A stretch of 52,298 nt of DNA. Origin: JAVBQG01 sp031549185. GTDB taxonomy: Bacteria > Synergistota > Synergistia > Synergistales > Synergistaceae. The stretch covers positions 1 to 52,298 of the forward strand of contig JAVBQG010000042.1 in assembly GCA_031549185.1 (NCBI GenBank), written 5' to 3'. Position numbers and translations under genes: made by a program. Position 1 is the first letter of the stretch, and each line of letters starts with the position of its first letter. This document shows positions 41,122-49,486 of the stretch, piece after piece. A model generated the notes under the pieces. The model searched no databases. It was not told the DNA's origin and was given only the letters and a program-made list of their open reading frames with translations.

Positions 41122-41203
41122 GGGGTAGGGGCGGCTGCCACGGCCGCCCCTCGGCGTTTCGTCAGAATCAGGGGAAGCGTGGGCGGCTTCCCCCTACAAA
41201 ACC
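41122..41203. repeat. paired palindromic element, GGCGGCTGCC type
   Basis: Arm 41122-41150 (GTAGGGGCGGCTGCCACGGC and on) and arm 41171-41203 (GGGGAAGCGTGGGCGGCTTC, then CCCCTACAAAACC) face each other with a 20-base spacer. Its outer words match the GTAG...CTAC family but the inner words differ. It fills the space between the GrdE-like start and the diguanylate cyclase end. Between it and 40985, TATATTAT on the minus strand may be a promoter element for the reductase operon. Confidence 0.65.
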
Positions 41204-41225
41204 TTCACGGATCGATCGGCGCTTC

Positions 41226-42329
41226 TCACCGCACCTTCTTGGCCCTGCGCTTGTTCTCGTACATGCGGTTGTCCGCCTCGTGGATGATATCCTCGATGTC
41301 GAGCTCGTGTGCGTCAGCCAAGCTGTATCCGGCGGAGTAGTGGATCATCTCCAGCGCGTTTACCTGCCGCTCGTTGAAACCGTCCACCTGCCTGCCCACC
41401 CTGTCGAGAAACGCCTCCGGGACGGCCGCGCCCGGCGACTCGAACAGCGCGAGGAACTCGTCGCCGCCGTAGCGCCCCACGAAGCCGTATTCGCTCGCGG
41501 ATTTCTGCAGAATTCCCGCAAAAGCGGCGATGACTCGATCCCCGCCCTGGTGCCCCAAAAAGTCGTTGGTCAGCTTCAGGTCGTTCATGTCGAACATGAC
41601 GGCGGCGACCGGGGTGCTCTGCGCGGGTTTTTTCAGGCGTTCGATCCGGAGCTCGCAGCTGGCGCGGTTGTTCAGCTTCGTCAGCGGGTCCACGTACGCG
41701 ATCTCGCCGAGCGCGTCGGCGCGCCGCTTGGCGGCGAGGCCGCTCAGGAAGAAGGCGAGACCCAGCGCGATCAGGCCGATAAACGCCCCGTTTACGATCA
41801 CGAGGATCCTGTAGATACGGTTGACCTGACTCTCCGAATAGTTCTCGGCGGAGAAGACCGTCCGGTTCACCAGCTCGAAGTACTCCTGGCTGGATTCGAA
41901 GAGCTTCCGCGGGTTTTTTCCGAGGCGCACGCCGGCGATCAACTCCTTGAGCACCCCCCAGTGCATCCGCACCTGCCGCATATCGGACAGATACGTCTCG
42001 TCGTGGAGGACGACCAGGCCGTTCGGCCCCACGCCCGTGAGCAGCTCTTCCACGATGGAATCCAGCCGCTCGATCAGCTTGTCGTCGGGATACCATTTCG
42101 AGTTTTCCCGAAAGGACGGATTGACCTGCGACAGATACCACCCCATGATCTCCTCTTTCACGAGTTTTTGCGTGGCACCGCGCACGATTCCCACGTAGTT
42201 GACGACGCGGGCGTTGCCCTGCAGAAGCCGGATGGACGAAAAGGATGTGACGCTGACGAAGGCGAACAACGCGATCACGATGCCGAATGCGACGTACTCT
42301 TTCTTCTCCCACAGCTTTTTCACAGCCAC
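41226..42329 (-). CDS. membrane diguanylate cyclase (GGDEF domain)
   Basis: A 367-residue protein: membrane helix (YVAFGIVIALFAFVSVTSF), an extracytoplasmic helical sensor of about 130 residues, a second helix (GAFIGLIALGLAFFLSGL), then a GGDEF domain with DPLTKLNNRASCE, FDMNDLKLTNDFLGHQGGDR and the intact signature RYGGDEFLALFE. It should make c-di-GMP from GTP. I do not see a clear RxxD inhibitory site. Its start overlaps the hybrid kinase gene by 10 bases, so the kinase may govern its expression or activity. It complements the HD-GYP phosphodiesterase at 11-13.5 kb. Confidence 0.92.
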   Translation of the reverse strand: MAVKKLWEKKEYVAFGIVIALFAFVSVTSFSSIRLLQGNARVVNYVGIVRGATQKLVKEEIMGWYLSQVNPSFRENSKWYPDDKLIERLDSIVEELLTGVGPNGLVVLHDETYLSDMRQVRMHWGVLKELIAGVRLGKNPRKLFESSQEYFELVNRTVFSAENYSESQVNRIYRILVIVNGAFIGLIALGLAFFLSGLAAKRRADALGEIAYVDPLTKLNNRASCELRIERLKKPAQSTPVAAVMFDMNDLKLTNDFLGHQGGDRVIAAFAGILQKSASEYGFVGRYGGDEFLALFESPGAAVPEAFLDRVGRQVDGFNERQVNALEMIHYSAGYSLADAHELDIEDIIHEADNRMYENKRRAKKVR

Positions 42330-43645
42330 TCCTCCATGTATGCGTAGAGTTCTTCCGCGTCGATCGGCTTCGTCAGATAGGCGTTCATGCCCGACTTATA
42401 CGCGCGGTCGACGTCCTCGGGCAGGACATTCGCCGTCATCGCGACGATCCTGATGTCGTCCGCGTCGGGCTTCCCGCTGCCGCGGATCCTCCGCGCAGCG
42501 TCGCACCCGTCCATGACCGGCATCAGCATATCCATCAGCATGAGATCGTAATAACCGGGATCGGCGTTGCAAAACGCGTCCAGCGCCTCCCTCCCGTCGG
42601 AGGCCGTTTCGATGAGAAGCCCGCTGCCGTCCAGCAGCGCGATGACGATCTCCCTGTTGATTTCGACGTCGTCCACCAGCAGAATCCGTTTTCCGCGCAG
42701 TCTCTCCGACAAGGCGGGCGCGCTGTCCCTCTCCCGCTCCGCCTCGGCCGCCTCCTGCGCGGCGGCGCGGATGGTGAACCGAAATTCGGAGCCCTTGCCG
42801 ACCTCCGTCTCCAGTTCGATGTTTCCGCCCATCAGCTGCACGATGTTCTGCGAGATGGCAAGCCCGAGCCCCGTCCCGCCGTACACGCGGGAGACGGCTG
42901 TATTGGCCTGCGTAAAGGGCGTGAAGAGTTTTTTCGCCCCTTCGGGGTCGATGCCGACTCCGCTGTCGCGCACGGAAAAGGAGTACACGCTCTCGCCGTT
43001 CACGTGGACGAGCTCGTCGACGGCAAGCTCGACGAGCCCCCCGTCGTTCGTGAACTTCACCGCGTTCGACAGGAGGTTGATCAACACCTGGTTCAGGCGC
43101 AGCATGTCCGTCACGATGCCATCGTGCGCGATCTCGCCGATCGTCACCCGCAGTTCGATATTCTTTTCGGCAACCTTCGTCTTGAACATGGACGAGACAA
43201 AATCGACATCGCGGACCAGGGAGAAGGGCTTCTCCTCCAGAACCATCTTGCCCGACTCGATCTTGGAGAAGTCGAGGATATCGTTGACAACCCCCAGCAA
43301 GTGCCTGGAGTTGTCCTCCATCTTTTCCATACAGGCCCTGATTTTTTCCACGGTGGATGCGCTGCGCGCGATCTGCGCCATGCCGATAATCGCGTTCAGC
43401 GGCGTGCGGATCTCGTGGCTCATTCTCGAAAGGAAATCGCTCTTCGCCTTCGCGGCAGCCCGAGCCCGGCCGACCTCCTCTTCCAGGTCGGCCGTCCGCC
43501 CCCGCAGCTCCGCGTCCAGACGGGATATGGTGCGGTTCTTTTTCAGCAGCATGAGGGTATAAACAAGCACCACTATGCCGGACAGGCATAATACAAATAC
43601 TGCGTACCTTGCATCAAGTGAGACAATCGCGCAGTTTTCAGCCAT
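42320..43645 (-). CDS. hybrid sensor histidine kinase with receiver domain
   Basis: About 441 residues: one N-terminal membrane helix (VFVLCLSGIVVLVYTLML), a coiled-coil linker, an HisKA/HATPase core (FLSRMSHEIRTPLNAIIGMA, VLINLLSNAVKF, DSGVGIDP, GGTGLGLAIS), and a C-terminal receiver with ILLVDDVEINREIVIALL and phosphoacceptor Asp in MLMDMLMPVMDG. There is almost no extracytoplasmic sensor, so the signal may come from inside the cell or a partner. The ATG at 43645 is favoured; a TTG 15 bases earlier also exists. The gene directly precedes and overlaps the diguanylate cyclase. Confidence 0.9.
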   Translation of the reverse strand: MAENCAIVSLDARYAVFVLCLSGIVVLVYTLMLLKKNRTISRLDAELRGRTADLEEEVGRARAAAKAKSDFLSRMSHEIRTPLNAIIGMAQIARSASTVEKIRACMEKMEDNSRHLLGVVNDILDFSKIESGKMVLEEKPFSLVRDVDFVSSMFKTKVAEKNIELRVTIGEIAHDGIVTDMLRLNQVLINLLSNAVKFTNDGGLVELAVDELVHVNGESVYSFSVRDSGVGIDPEGAKKLFTPFTQANTAVSRVYGGTGLGLAISQNIVQLMGGNIELETEVGKGSEFRFTIRAAAQEAAEAERERDSAPALSERLRGKRILLVDDVEINREIVIALLDGSGLLIETASDGREALDAFCNADPGYYDLMLMDMLMPVMDGCDAARRIRGSGKPDADDIRIVAMTANVLPEDVDRAYKSGMNAYLTKPIDAEELYAYMEEWL

Positions 43646-43776
43646 TTCGCTACCACCCAAAAGCCAAGACGTCGAGTATATATGATGTACATATGCTGTG
43701 CCGGGTCACTTGTCTACGATAATTATATCAGTTTATAATCCATTACACCATAAAACTCCTGTAAATTTGTCATAAT

Positions 43777-45801
43777 TTATTGCTTCCGATAAATCAAAGT
43801 CCGCGCCAGCAGGACCTCGCCCTTCCATCCGGCGCGCAGGGCGGTCTCCATTCGCAGGACCAGGCGGCCGCCTTCGAGGTCCCCCAAGAGAATCCGCAGC
43901 GGCACATCGAAATTCGGCTCCGTGACGGTTCGCGTGAAGAAGGGGAGCGGGCTGCAGGCGCGCTCGCGGACGACCGAGCCGATCCAGAGCGGCACGTTGC
44001 GGTCGCCCGTCAGTTCGATGTCGGCGGGCCAGAGGCGGAGGACAAACCGCGTATCTGCGTCCGCGGCGTCGGGGTAACGGGCGAGGACGAGCCCGGGGAG
44101 GCGCCCGTAGGCGAGGAGGGTTACGACGGGCAACGACGACGGGCGCGCCCCCGGCGTCAGCCACAGAAGCGCGTTCGTCACCGTCCATGGGGCGGGGGCG
44201 CGCCAGCCCTTCTGCGACAGAATCTCCCTCAGCTCCTTCGCGCTTCCGGCCCACTGAAAGGTCAGCGGTTCCCCCCGCTCGCCGGTGACGTCCACGCGCC
44301 AGATCGGCAAACCCTCCCAACCGGTGCTCCACCAGTCGGCTGCGACCATTGTGGACATCTCACGCCTCACGGCGTAGCGCTCCACGTCCGCCGCATGGTT
44401 TCTGTGGATGTAAATCCCGCCCGCGATCAGGAACGTCGCGCAGACGACGGCGAGGAGGCCGCGCGAATCGATGCGCTCCCCCGGCCGCCGCACATAGGAG
44501 AGCCCCAGCAGCGTAATCCAGGCCGTCCCGAACGTCAGGCTGCCGACCACATCGGAGAACCAATGCGCCCCCAGGTAGAGGCGCGAGAAGGCGATGAAGA
44601 ATATCAGCGTGGTCGCGCCGAGCGCCACCGGCAGCCGCAGCGAGGGGCGAACCTCCCGCGCAACGAGAAAGGCCAGAAAGCCGTACAAGACCATGTTGAC
44701 CGTGCTGTGTCCGCTGGGAAACGAGAACGCGCTCCAGCCGGAGTAGAGCAGCCCGTTCGGGCGCGCCCTGTGCAGCGCCACCTTGATGGCCGAGTTGAGG
44801 GCGGACGCGCCGGCGAGCGCGACGACCCAGTGTCCGGCGGTGCGCCACGCCCTTCGCGAGAGGAGCCACAGGAGCACGGCGGCCGAGACCGCGACGGAGA
44901 CGGCGGTGTCGCCCAGCTCCGTGACCGCGATCATGAACGAGTCGCCGGGCAAGGTGCGAACGCCCTGCAGAAGCTGCCAGACCGCCCGGTCGACGAAGAC
45001 CAGCGGATCGCCGCTGGCGACGCTCTCGAGAATGGCAAAAAAGAGCCAGGCCGCCCCGACGAGCAGGACGATCGACAGGGCGAGGTAGCGCGGCTGACTG
45101 CGCTTCGGGTCGATCAGAGCGAGGACGGCGCGGCCGAGCTTCGCCTCGCGCACCTCCGGCGTCGTCCGCAGGCGCTCGGCAAAAGAGGCGCCCCATCGCA
45201 AGATGCGGCGCACCAGGACCCGTACAACCCAGAGGCAGGCGAGAAAAGCGACGAGGAGCGCGGCCAGCGGTTTGGCGGCAGCCCCGAAGTGGCTGAAGGC
45301 GGCGCCCGCCAATACGCCCGCGAGGACGTGCGCGGGTGCCCACAACAGGGCCGAGAGGGCGTTGGCCGTGTAAAAGCGCACGAGCGGCATGCCGAGTATC
45401 CCCGCGAAGATCGGGACGAACGCGCGCACGCCGGGCGTGAAACGGGCGAGAAAGACGCCCTTGTCTCCGTGGCGCGCGAAGAAGTCCTCGCTGCGGCGGA
45501 CGAGCTCCGGATATCGGACGAACGGGGCGAAGCCGAGAATCTTCCGTTTGTAGCGGTAACCCAGTAGGAAGGAGACCCCATCCCCCAGGAGGGCCCCCAG
45601 AAACGCGGCTGCCATCAGCGGCGCCATCCGCAGGGCACCCCCTGGGACCAGCGCGCTGAGCGCCACGATGACTCCCGTGCCGGGGACGACGATTCCCACG
45701 AACGGCAGCGACTCCAACAGCGCCATCAGCAGCACCGTAAAATAGGCGAGGTGCGCGTGCGACGCCAGAAAATCGACCAGCGCCGCCGTCAGGTCCGTCA
45801 T
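43777..45801 (-). CDS. DedA-PAP2-LssY fusion membrane protein
   Basis: About 674 residues. Residues 1-195 are a DedA/VTT membrane domain (LPFVGIVVPGTGVIVALSAL, LGDGVSFLLGYRYKR, FLARFTPGVRAFVPIFAGIL). From about 270 to 420 comes a PAP2 phosphatase: KVALHRARPNG, FSFPSGHSTVNMV and SRLYLGAHWFSDVVGS, the complete KxxxxxxRP, PSGH and SRxxxxxHxxxD motifs. The C-terminal 200 residues match the LssY-type domain (WWSTGWEGLPIWRVDVTGE, RDVPLWIG-like NVPLWIGSVV). Such proteins probably move and dephosphorylate lipid carriers such as undecaprenyl pyrophosphate. The ATG at 45801 gives the standard DedA N-terminus; in-frame codons continue upstream to 46023 but run into the neighbouring promoter region. Confidence 0.9.
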   Translation of the reverse strand: MTDLTAALVDFLASHAHLAYFTVLLMALLESLPFVGIVVPGTGVIVALSALVPGGALRMAPLMAAAFLGALLGDGVSFLLGYRYKRKILGFAPFVRYPELVRRSEDFFARHGDKGVFLARFTPGVRAFVPIFAGILGMPLVRFYTANALSALLWAPAHVLAGVLAGAAFSHFGAAAKPLAALLVAFLACLWVVRVLVRRILRWGASFAERLRTTPEVREAKLGRAVLALIDPKRSQPRYLALSIVLLVGAAWLFFAILESVASGDPLVFVDRAVWQLLQGVRTLPGDSFMIAVTELGDTAVSVAVSAAVLLWLLSRRAWRTAGHWVVALAGASALNSAIKVALHRARPNGLLYSGWSAFSFPSGHSTVNMVLYGFLAFLVAREVRPSLRLPVALGATTLIFFIAFSRLYLGAHWFSDVVGSLTFGTAWITLLGLSYVRRPGERIDSRGLLAVVCATFLIAGGIYIHRNHAADVERYAVRREMSTMVAADWWSTGWEGLPIWRVDVTGERGEPLTFQWAGSAKELREILSQKGWRAPAPWTVTNALLWLTPGARPSSLPVVTLLAYGRLPGLVLARYPDAADADTRFVLRLWPADIELTGDRNVPLWIGSVVRERACSPLPFFTRTVTEPNFDVPLRILLGDLEGGRLVLRMETALRAGWKGEVLLARTLIYRKQ

Positions 45802-46007
45802 TGCGAACGACCCCCACTTCGATGTTGATCGGGCAATCGTAATGCTTCGGGGAGAAAACGATAACGGCAAAAGCGTCGAATCTGCGCGGGCATCCCGAAA
45901 TTCGCGAAAGGGCGCCCGTACGCCGACGCAGAGAACAAACAAAAATAACGCCGATAAACACGCGATACGCAACACATGTGATCGCGGTCGGCGAAGGAGC
46001 GATTGAT

Positions 46008-46071
46008 TTGACAGAATTCTCATTCTGTGATAATTTTAGTCTATCAAATAGTATAAAATTCTATTAAATAG
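46008..46071 (+). promoter_or_regulatory. sigma-70 promoter with operator-like repeats for the dipeptidase-Dpp operon
   Basis: TTGACA at 46008-46013, a 17-base spacer and TAATTT at 46031-46036 form a strong promoter. An inverted repeat ACAGAAT tctc ATTCTGT (46011-46028) fills the spacer. Just downstream are two copies of CTAT(C/T)AAATAG at 46041-46051 and 46061-46071, 20 bases apart, and together also a larger imperfect palindrome (TAGTCTAT...ATAGACTA). The region is far richer in A and T than its surroundings. Two binding sites for repressors or activators are the likely reading. Confidence 0.7.
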
Positions 46072-46131
46072 ACTATACGTGACGGTCATCGGCCCCTTAT
46101 TTCCGTGTCACACGATAACGAGGTGATCCTT

Positions 46132-47313
46132 GTGATCGAAACAAAGCGCAAGTACAACGGCTACAAATCCTTCGACTATCTCGGCCCCTCCCGATCTTCG
46201 AAAATCGACCTTTCGAAAGAACACGACCGCGTCCCGTCCTGGCTCGTCCCCCTGACAGAGGGGCAGGAGGCGCGTCTGCGCGAGCTCCTCGCGAACAATC
46301 CCGTCGTCAGCGTCCACGATCATCTGCGGATTCTGCCGCAGAACATCGCGCAGCTGCCCGCCTACTACGCGACGGGACGAATCTGCACGGGGTACGAGGG
46401 CATCGCCGCCTCTCCGCTCGACGCGGTGATCGGCAACCAGGCGCTGAAGGGGTCGTCGTGGGAGGACACGATCCTGGAGCTCGGCATGCGCAGCTGCGAC
46501 GCAATGCACTCCGGGCTGCTGGTCAAGTCGACCCGCGTCGAGGACATCTACCGGGCAAAGAGAGACGGCAAGGTCTCCTGGTTTCCGATGATCGAGCACG
46601 CCGCCTGCATCGGCGACGATCTGGACAAGTTGGACGTCCTTTACGGCCTCGGGGTCCGGATGCTGGGACTGGTGTTCAGCCAGTCGAACGCCCTCGGCGG
46701 CGGACTCTGCGAGAAACGGGACGGCGGGCTGACCGCGCTCGGCCGCCGAGCCGTGGAGCGGATGAACGCGCTCGGCCTGCCGATCGACCTGTCGCACGCG
46801 GGCGATCTGACGACGCTGGAGGCCATCGAGGCGAGCAAACATCCCGTGTTCATCGGGCACGCGGGAGCCCGTGCGTTGTGGAACACGAAACGAATGAAGA
46901 CAGACGAAGCGATCAAGGCCTGCGCCGGCAAGGGCGGCCTCTTCGGCGTCGAGGCGGCGCCGCACACGACGATGTCGCACTCGCACCCCGGACACGACAT
47001 CGACGCGGTCATGGAACACTTCGAATACGTCAAGGACCTCGTCGGAATCGACCACGTCGCCTTCGGCCCAGACACGATGTTCGGCGACCACGTCGGGATG
47101 CACCTGCTGAACGCGGACGCGTACGGCGACGACAGCGCTGACGAGCAATTCACCCTCAGCGACTACGTCAAGGGGTGCGAGAACCCCTCCGAGGCCTGGT
47201 GGAACATCCCGCGCTGGCTGTTGGCGCACGGCTACTCGGACGAGGAGATCGCAAAGGCGATCGGAGGCAACGCAATCCGGGTCCTCAAAAACATCTTTCA
47301 GGAGCGTGCATGA
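46132..47313 (+). CDS. M19-family (renal dipeptidase-like) metallopeptidase
   Basis: About 393 residues without a signal peptide, so cytosolic. The metal site of the M19 family is present: VVSVHDH (HxD-like), PMIEHAACIGDDL for the bridging Glu, IDLSHAGD and VFIGHAGARALW for the two later histidines. The family stretch after LYGLGVRMLGL normally contains a substrate-contacting His (LTHxxxN); here it reads VFSQSN, so the specificity may differ from ordinary dipeptidases. GTG at 46132 has GAGGTGAT upstream; an in-frame GTG at 46105 lacks a site. The stop overlaps the M20 gene start, and the operon continues into dppBCDF. Confidence 0.88.
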   Translation: MIETKRKYNGYKSFDYLGPSRSSKIDLSKEHDRVPSWLVPLTEGQEARLRELLANNPVVSVHDHLRILPQNIAQLPAYYATGRICTGYEGIAASPLDAVIGNQALKGSSWEDTILELGMRSCDAMHSGLLVKSTRVEDIYRAKRDGKVSWFPMIEHAACIGDDLDKLDVLYGLGVRMLGLVFSQSNALGGGLCEKRDGGLTALGRRAVERMNALGLPIDLSHAGDLTTLEAIEASKHPVFIGHAGARALWNTKRMKTDEAIKACAGKGGLFGVEAAPHTTMSHSHPGHDIDAVMEHFEYVKDLVGIDHVAFGPDTMFGDHVGMHLLNADAYGDDSADEQFTLSDYVKGCENPSEAWWNIPRWLLAHGYSDEEIAKAIGGNAIRVLKNIFQERA

Positions 47314-48551
47314 TGAGCAATATCAAAGATAAAATCCCCTCCTTCGTCGATGCGCATCGAGAGGAGCTGGTCTCCCTGAGCCATCGCATCCACGAAAACC
47401 CGGAGCTCTCCGGCGAGGAGTTCCAGGCCATGGGGTGGCAGGTCGAGTTGTACAGGAAACACGGTTTCGAGATCGAGACCGGCCTCGGGGGATTGAAAAC
47501 ATCCTTCCTCGCCAGACGCAAGGGCAAGAGCCCCGGGCCGGTGATCGCCTTCCTCGCCGAGTACGACGCCCTGGCGGGGATCGGACACGCCTGCGGGCAC
47601 AACATCATCGCCGCCGGCGCGGCGGGCGCCGCGCTGGGCCTCTCGAAGCTCATCGGGGAACTGGACGGGGAGATTTGGGTGATCGGCTGCCCCGAGGAGG
47701 AGAAAGGTTGCGGCAAGATCCACCTCCTGCGGGCGGGCGTCTTCGACCGCGTCGATTTCGTGCTGGAGATCCACCCGGCCAACCGCAACATCGTCAGCCG
47801 CGGCAGTGTCGCCTGCGCGGACATCGAGGTCGAGTACTTCGGCAAGGCGGCGCACTCCTCGCTGCCCAGCGAGGGGGTCAACGCCCTCTCTGCCCTGATC
47901 CTGCTCTTCAACCAGGTCGACATGCTGCGCCAGACGTGGAACACGTGGTGGGTACCGAGGGCGAACGGCATCATCGAGGAGGGCGGCAAGGCCACCAACA
48001 TCATCACCCCTTACGCCAAGGGCGCCTTCCTTCTGCGGGCGAAGCACAAGAAGCACTTGCTCGCCATGATCGACGACCTGCTCAAAGTGGCGGGCACCTC
48101 CGCAACATCCGTCGGCGCGACGGTCAAGACGTCGATCTCGGAGATCGACGCGGAGGTGATTCCCAATAAGACAATGGGTAGAAAGTTCGCCGAAAACATG
48201 AAGCGCCTGGGCGAGGAAATGACCCTCCCCGCTCCCGACGAGCGCAAGGGGTCGTCGGATGTCGGCAACGTCTCGTACAAGGTGCCCACGATCCACGAGT
48301 ATATCCAGATCCTCTACACGGGCGAGATCACGCACACCGTGGCCTTCCGCGACGCCGCCATCTCGGCGCGCGCCGACGAGGCCGTGCTGCTGGCGGCAAA
48401 GGGGATGGCGATGACGGCGTACGACCTTCTGACGGACGCGAATTTGAGAGAAGAGGTCAATCGAGAGTTCCGGGAAGAGGTCGTGCCTTTGCAGGCTTTA
48501 GAAGCGAGGGAGAACGAGCCATGTGGAGATATATTTTCAAGAGAACCCTGA
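47310..48551 (+). CDS. M20-family amidohydrolase (AbgB/IAA-hydrolase-like)
   Basis: A 413-residue hydrolase. Zinc-ligand motifs are FLAEYDALAGIGHACGHNII and GCPEEEKGCGKIHL, with VDFVLEIHPANRN and a dimerisation domain containing YFGKAAHSSLPSEGVNALSA. This order and the AEYDAL..IGHACGHN motif place it with M20D amidohydrolases such as AbgB, which release amino acids from N-acylated or dipeptide-like substrates. Start: ATG at 47310 or 47313, both behind AGGAG and overlapping the M19 stop. It ends 31 bases inside the dppB gene, so translation is tightly coupled. Confidence 0.88.
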   Translation: MMSNIKDKIPSFVDAHREELVSLSHRIHENPELSGEEFQAMGWQVELYRKHGFEIETGLGGLKTSFLARRKGKSPGPVIAFLAEYDALAGIGHACGHNIIAAGAAGAALGLSKLIGELDGEIWVIGCPEEEKGCGKIHLLRAGVFDRVDFVLEIHPANRNIVSRGSVACADIEVEYFGKAAHSSLPSEGVNALSALILLFNQVDMLRQTWNTWWVPRANGIIEEGGKATNIITPYAKGAFLLRAKHKKHLLAMIDDLLKVAGTSATSVGATVKTSISEIDAEVIPNKTMGRKFAENMKRLGEEMTLPAPDERKGSSDVGNVSYKVPTIHEYIQILYTGEITHTVAFRDAAISARADEAVLLAAKGMAMTAYDLLTDANLREEVNREFREEVVPLQALEARENEPCGDIFSREP

Positions 48552-49480
48552 TGACCATTCCCGTCCTGATCGGCGCGACCTTCATGGTGTTCACGATCAT
48601 GAACTTCGCGCCGGGAGACCCGGCCCGTATGATCCTCGGCAGCAACGCCACCGAGGAGTCGCTGGCCGTTTTAAGAGGCCAGCTCGGCCTCGACGACCCA
48701 TTCCTCGTGCGCTACGGAAACTACATGCTGAACCTCGTGCAAGGGGACATGGGGACCTCGTATCGCAACGGGCAGTCCGTCACCTCGCTGATCATGGGAC
48801 GCCTCTCCAACACGATCTATCTCGCCATCGCCGGCATCCTGTTCTCCGTCGTCGTCGGCGTCCCGGTGGGAGTAATCTCCGCCATCAAGCAGTATTCGAT
48901 GCTCGACAACGTCACGATGTTCATCACGCTCTTCATGACGGCGGTGCCGACCTTCTGGCTGGCGCTGATTCTGGTCATTATCTTTTCGGTCAACCTCGGC
49001 TGGCTGCCCGCCGCGGGCATGGGAAGGGGTTTCCACGACTTCCTCGTAAGCCTGATCTTGCCCACCCTCACGCTCGGCGCCGGTTTCGCCGCCCTGATCG
49101 CCAGGACCACGCGCGCCTCGGTGCTCGAGGTCGTCCGCCAGGACTACATCGACATGGCGCGGGCCAAGGGGCTGACGGAGCGCGTCGTCATCTGGCGGCA
49201 CATGATGAAAAACGCCCTCATCCCCATCGTCACGGTCGTCGGCCTCAACTTCGGCGTACTGCTGGGCGGCTCGGTCCTCACGGAGTCGATCTTCTCCTGG
49301 CCGGGCGTGGGGCGCTTCGTGGTGGAGTCGATCTCTTTCAAGGACACGCCCGCCGTGCTGGGGTGCGTGGTCACGCTGGCGATCCTCTTCACCCTCGTGA
49401 ATCTGGTCGTCGACCTTCTCTACGCCTTCCTGGACCCCCGCATCAAATCCCAGTACAAGAGCGCCTGGGGAAAGGGTTAA
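48521..49480 (+). CDS. dppB: dipeptide/oligopeptide ABC transporter permease DppB
   Basis: A 319-residue permease with the family start MWRYIFKRTLMTIPVLIGAT and FTIMNFAPGDPARMILG, six membrane segments, and the EAA loop ARAKGLTERVVIWRHMMKNA near residue 220. It forms half of the membrane channel for peptide import. The ATG at 48521 lies inside the end of the M20 gene, behind GGGAGA. The dppC gene follows after 6 bases. Confidence 0.94.
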   Translation: MWRYIFKRTLMTIPVLIGATFMVFTIMNFAPGDPARMILGSNATEESLAVLRGQLGLDDPFLVRYGNYMLNLVQGDMGTSYRNGQSVTSLIMGRLSNTIYLAIAGILFSVVVGVPVGVISAIKQYSMLDNVTMFITLFMTAVPTFWLALILVIIFSVNLGWLPAAGMGRGFHDFLVSLILPTLTLGAGFAALIARTTRASVLEVVRQDYIDMARAKGLTERVVIWRHMMKNALIPIVTVVGLNFGVLLGGSVLTESIFSWPGVGRFVVESISFKDTPAVLGCVVTLAILFTLVNLVVDLLYAFLDPRIKSQYKSAWGKG

Positions 49481-49486
49481 CCGGAG

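Noticed and set aside
45802..46023. Upstream extension of the DedA-PAP2-LssY protein with a signal-like segment
   Set aside because: It has no ribosome binding site, overlaps the divergent promoter region, and family members start where ATG 45801 begins. It cannot be fully excluded.
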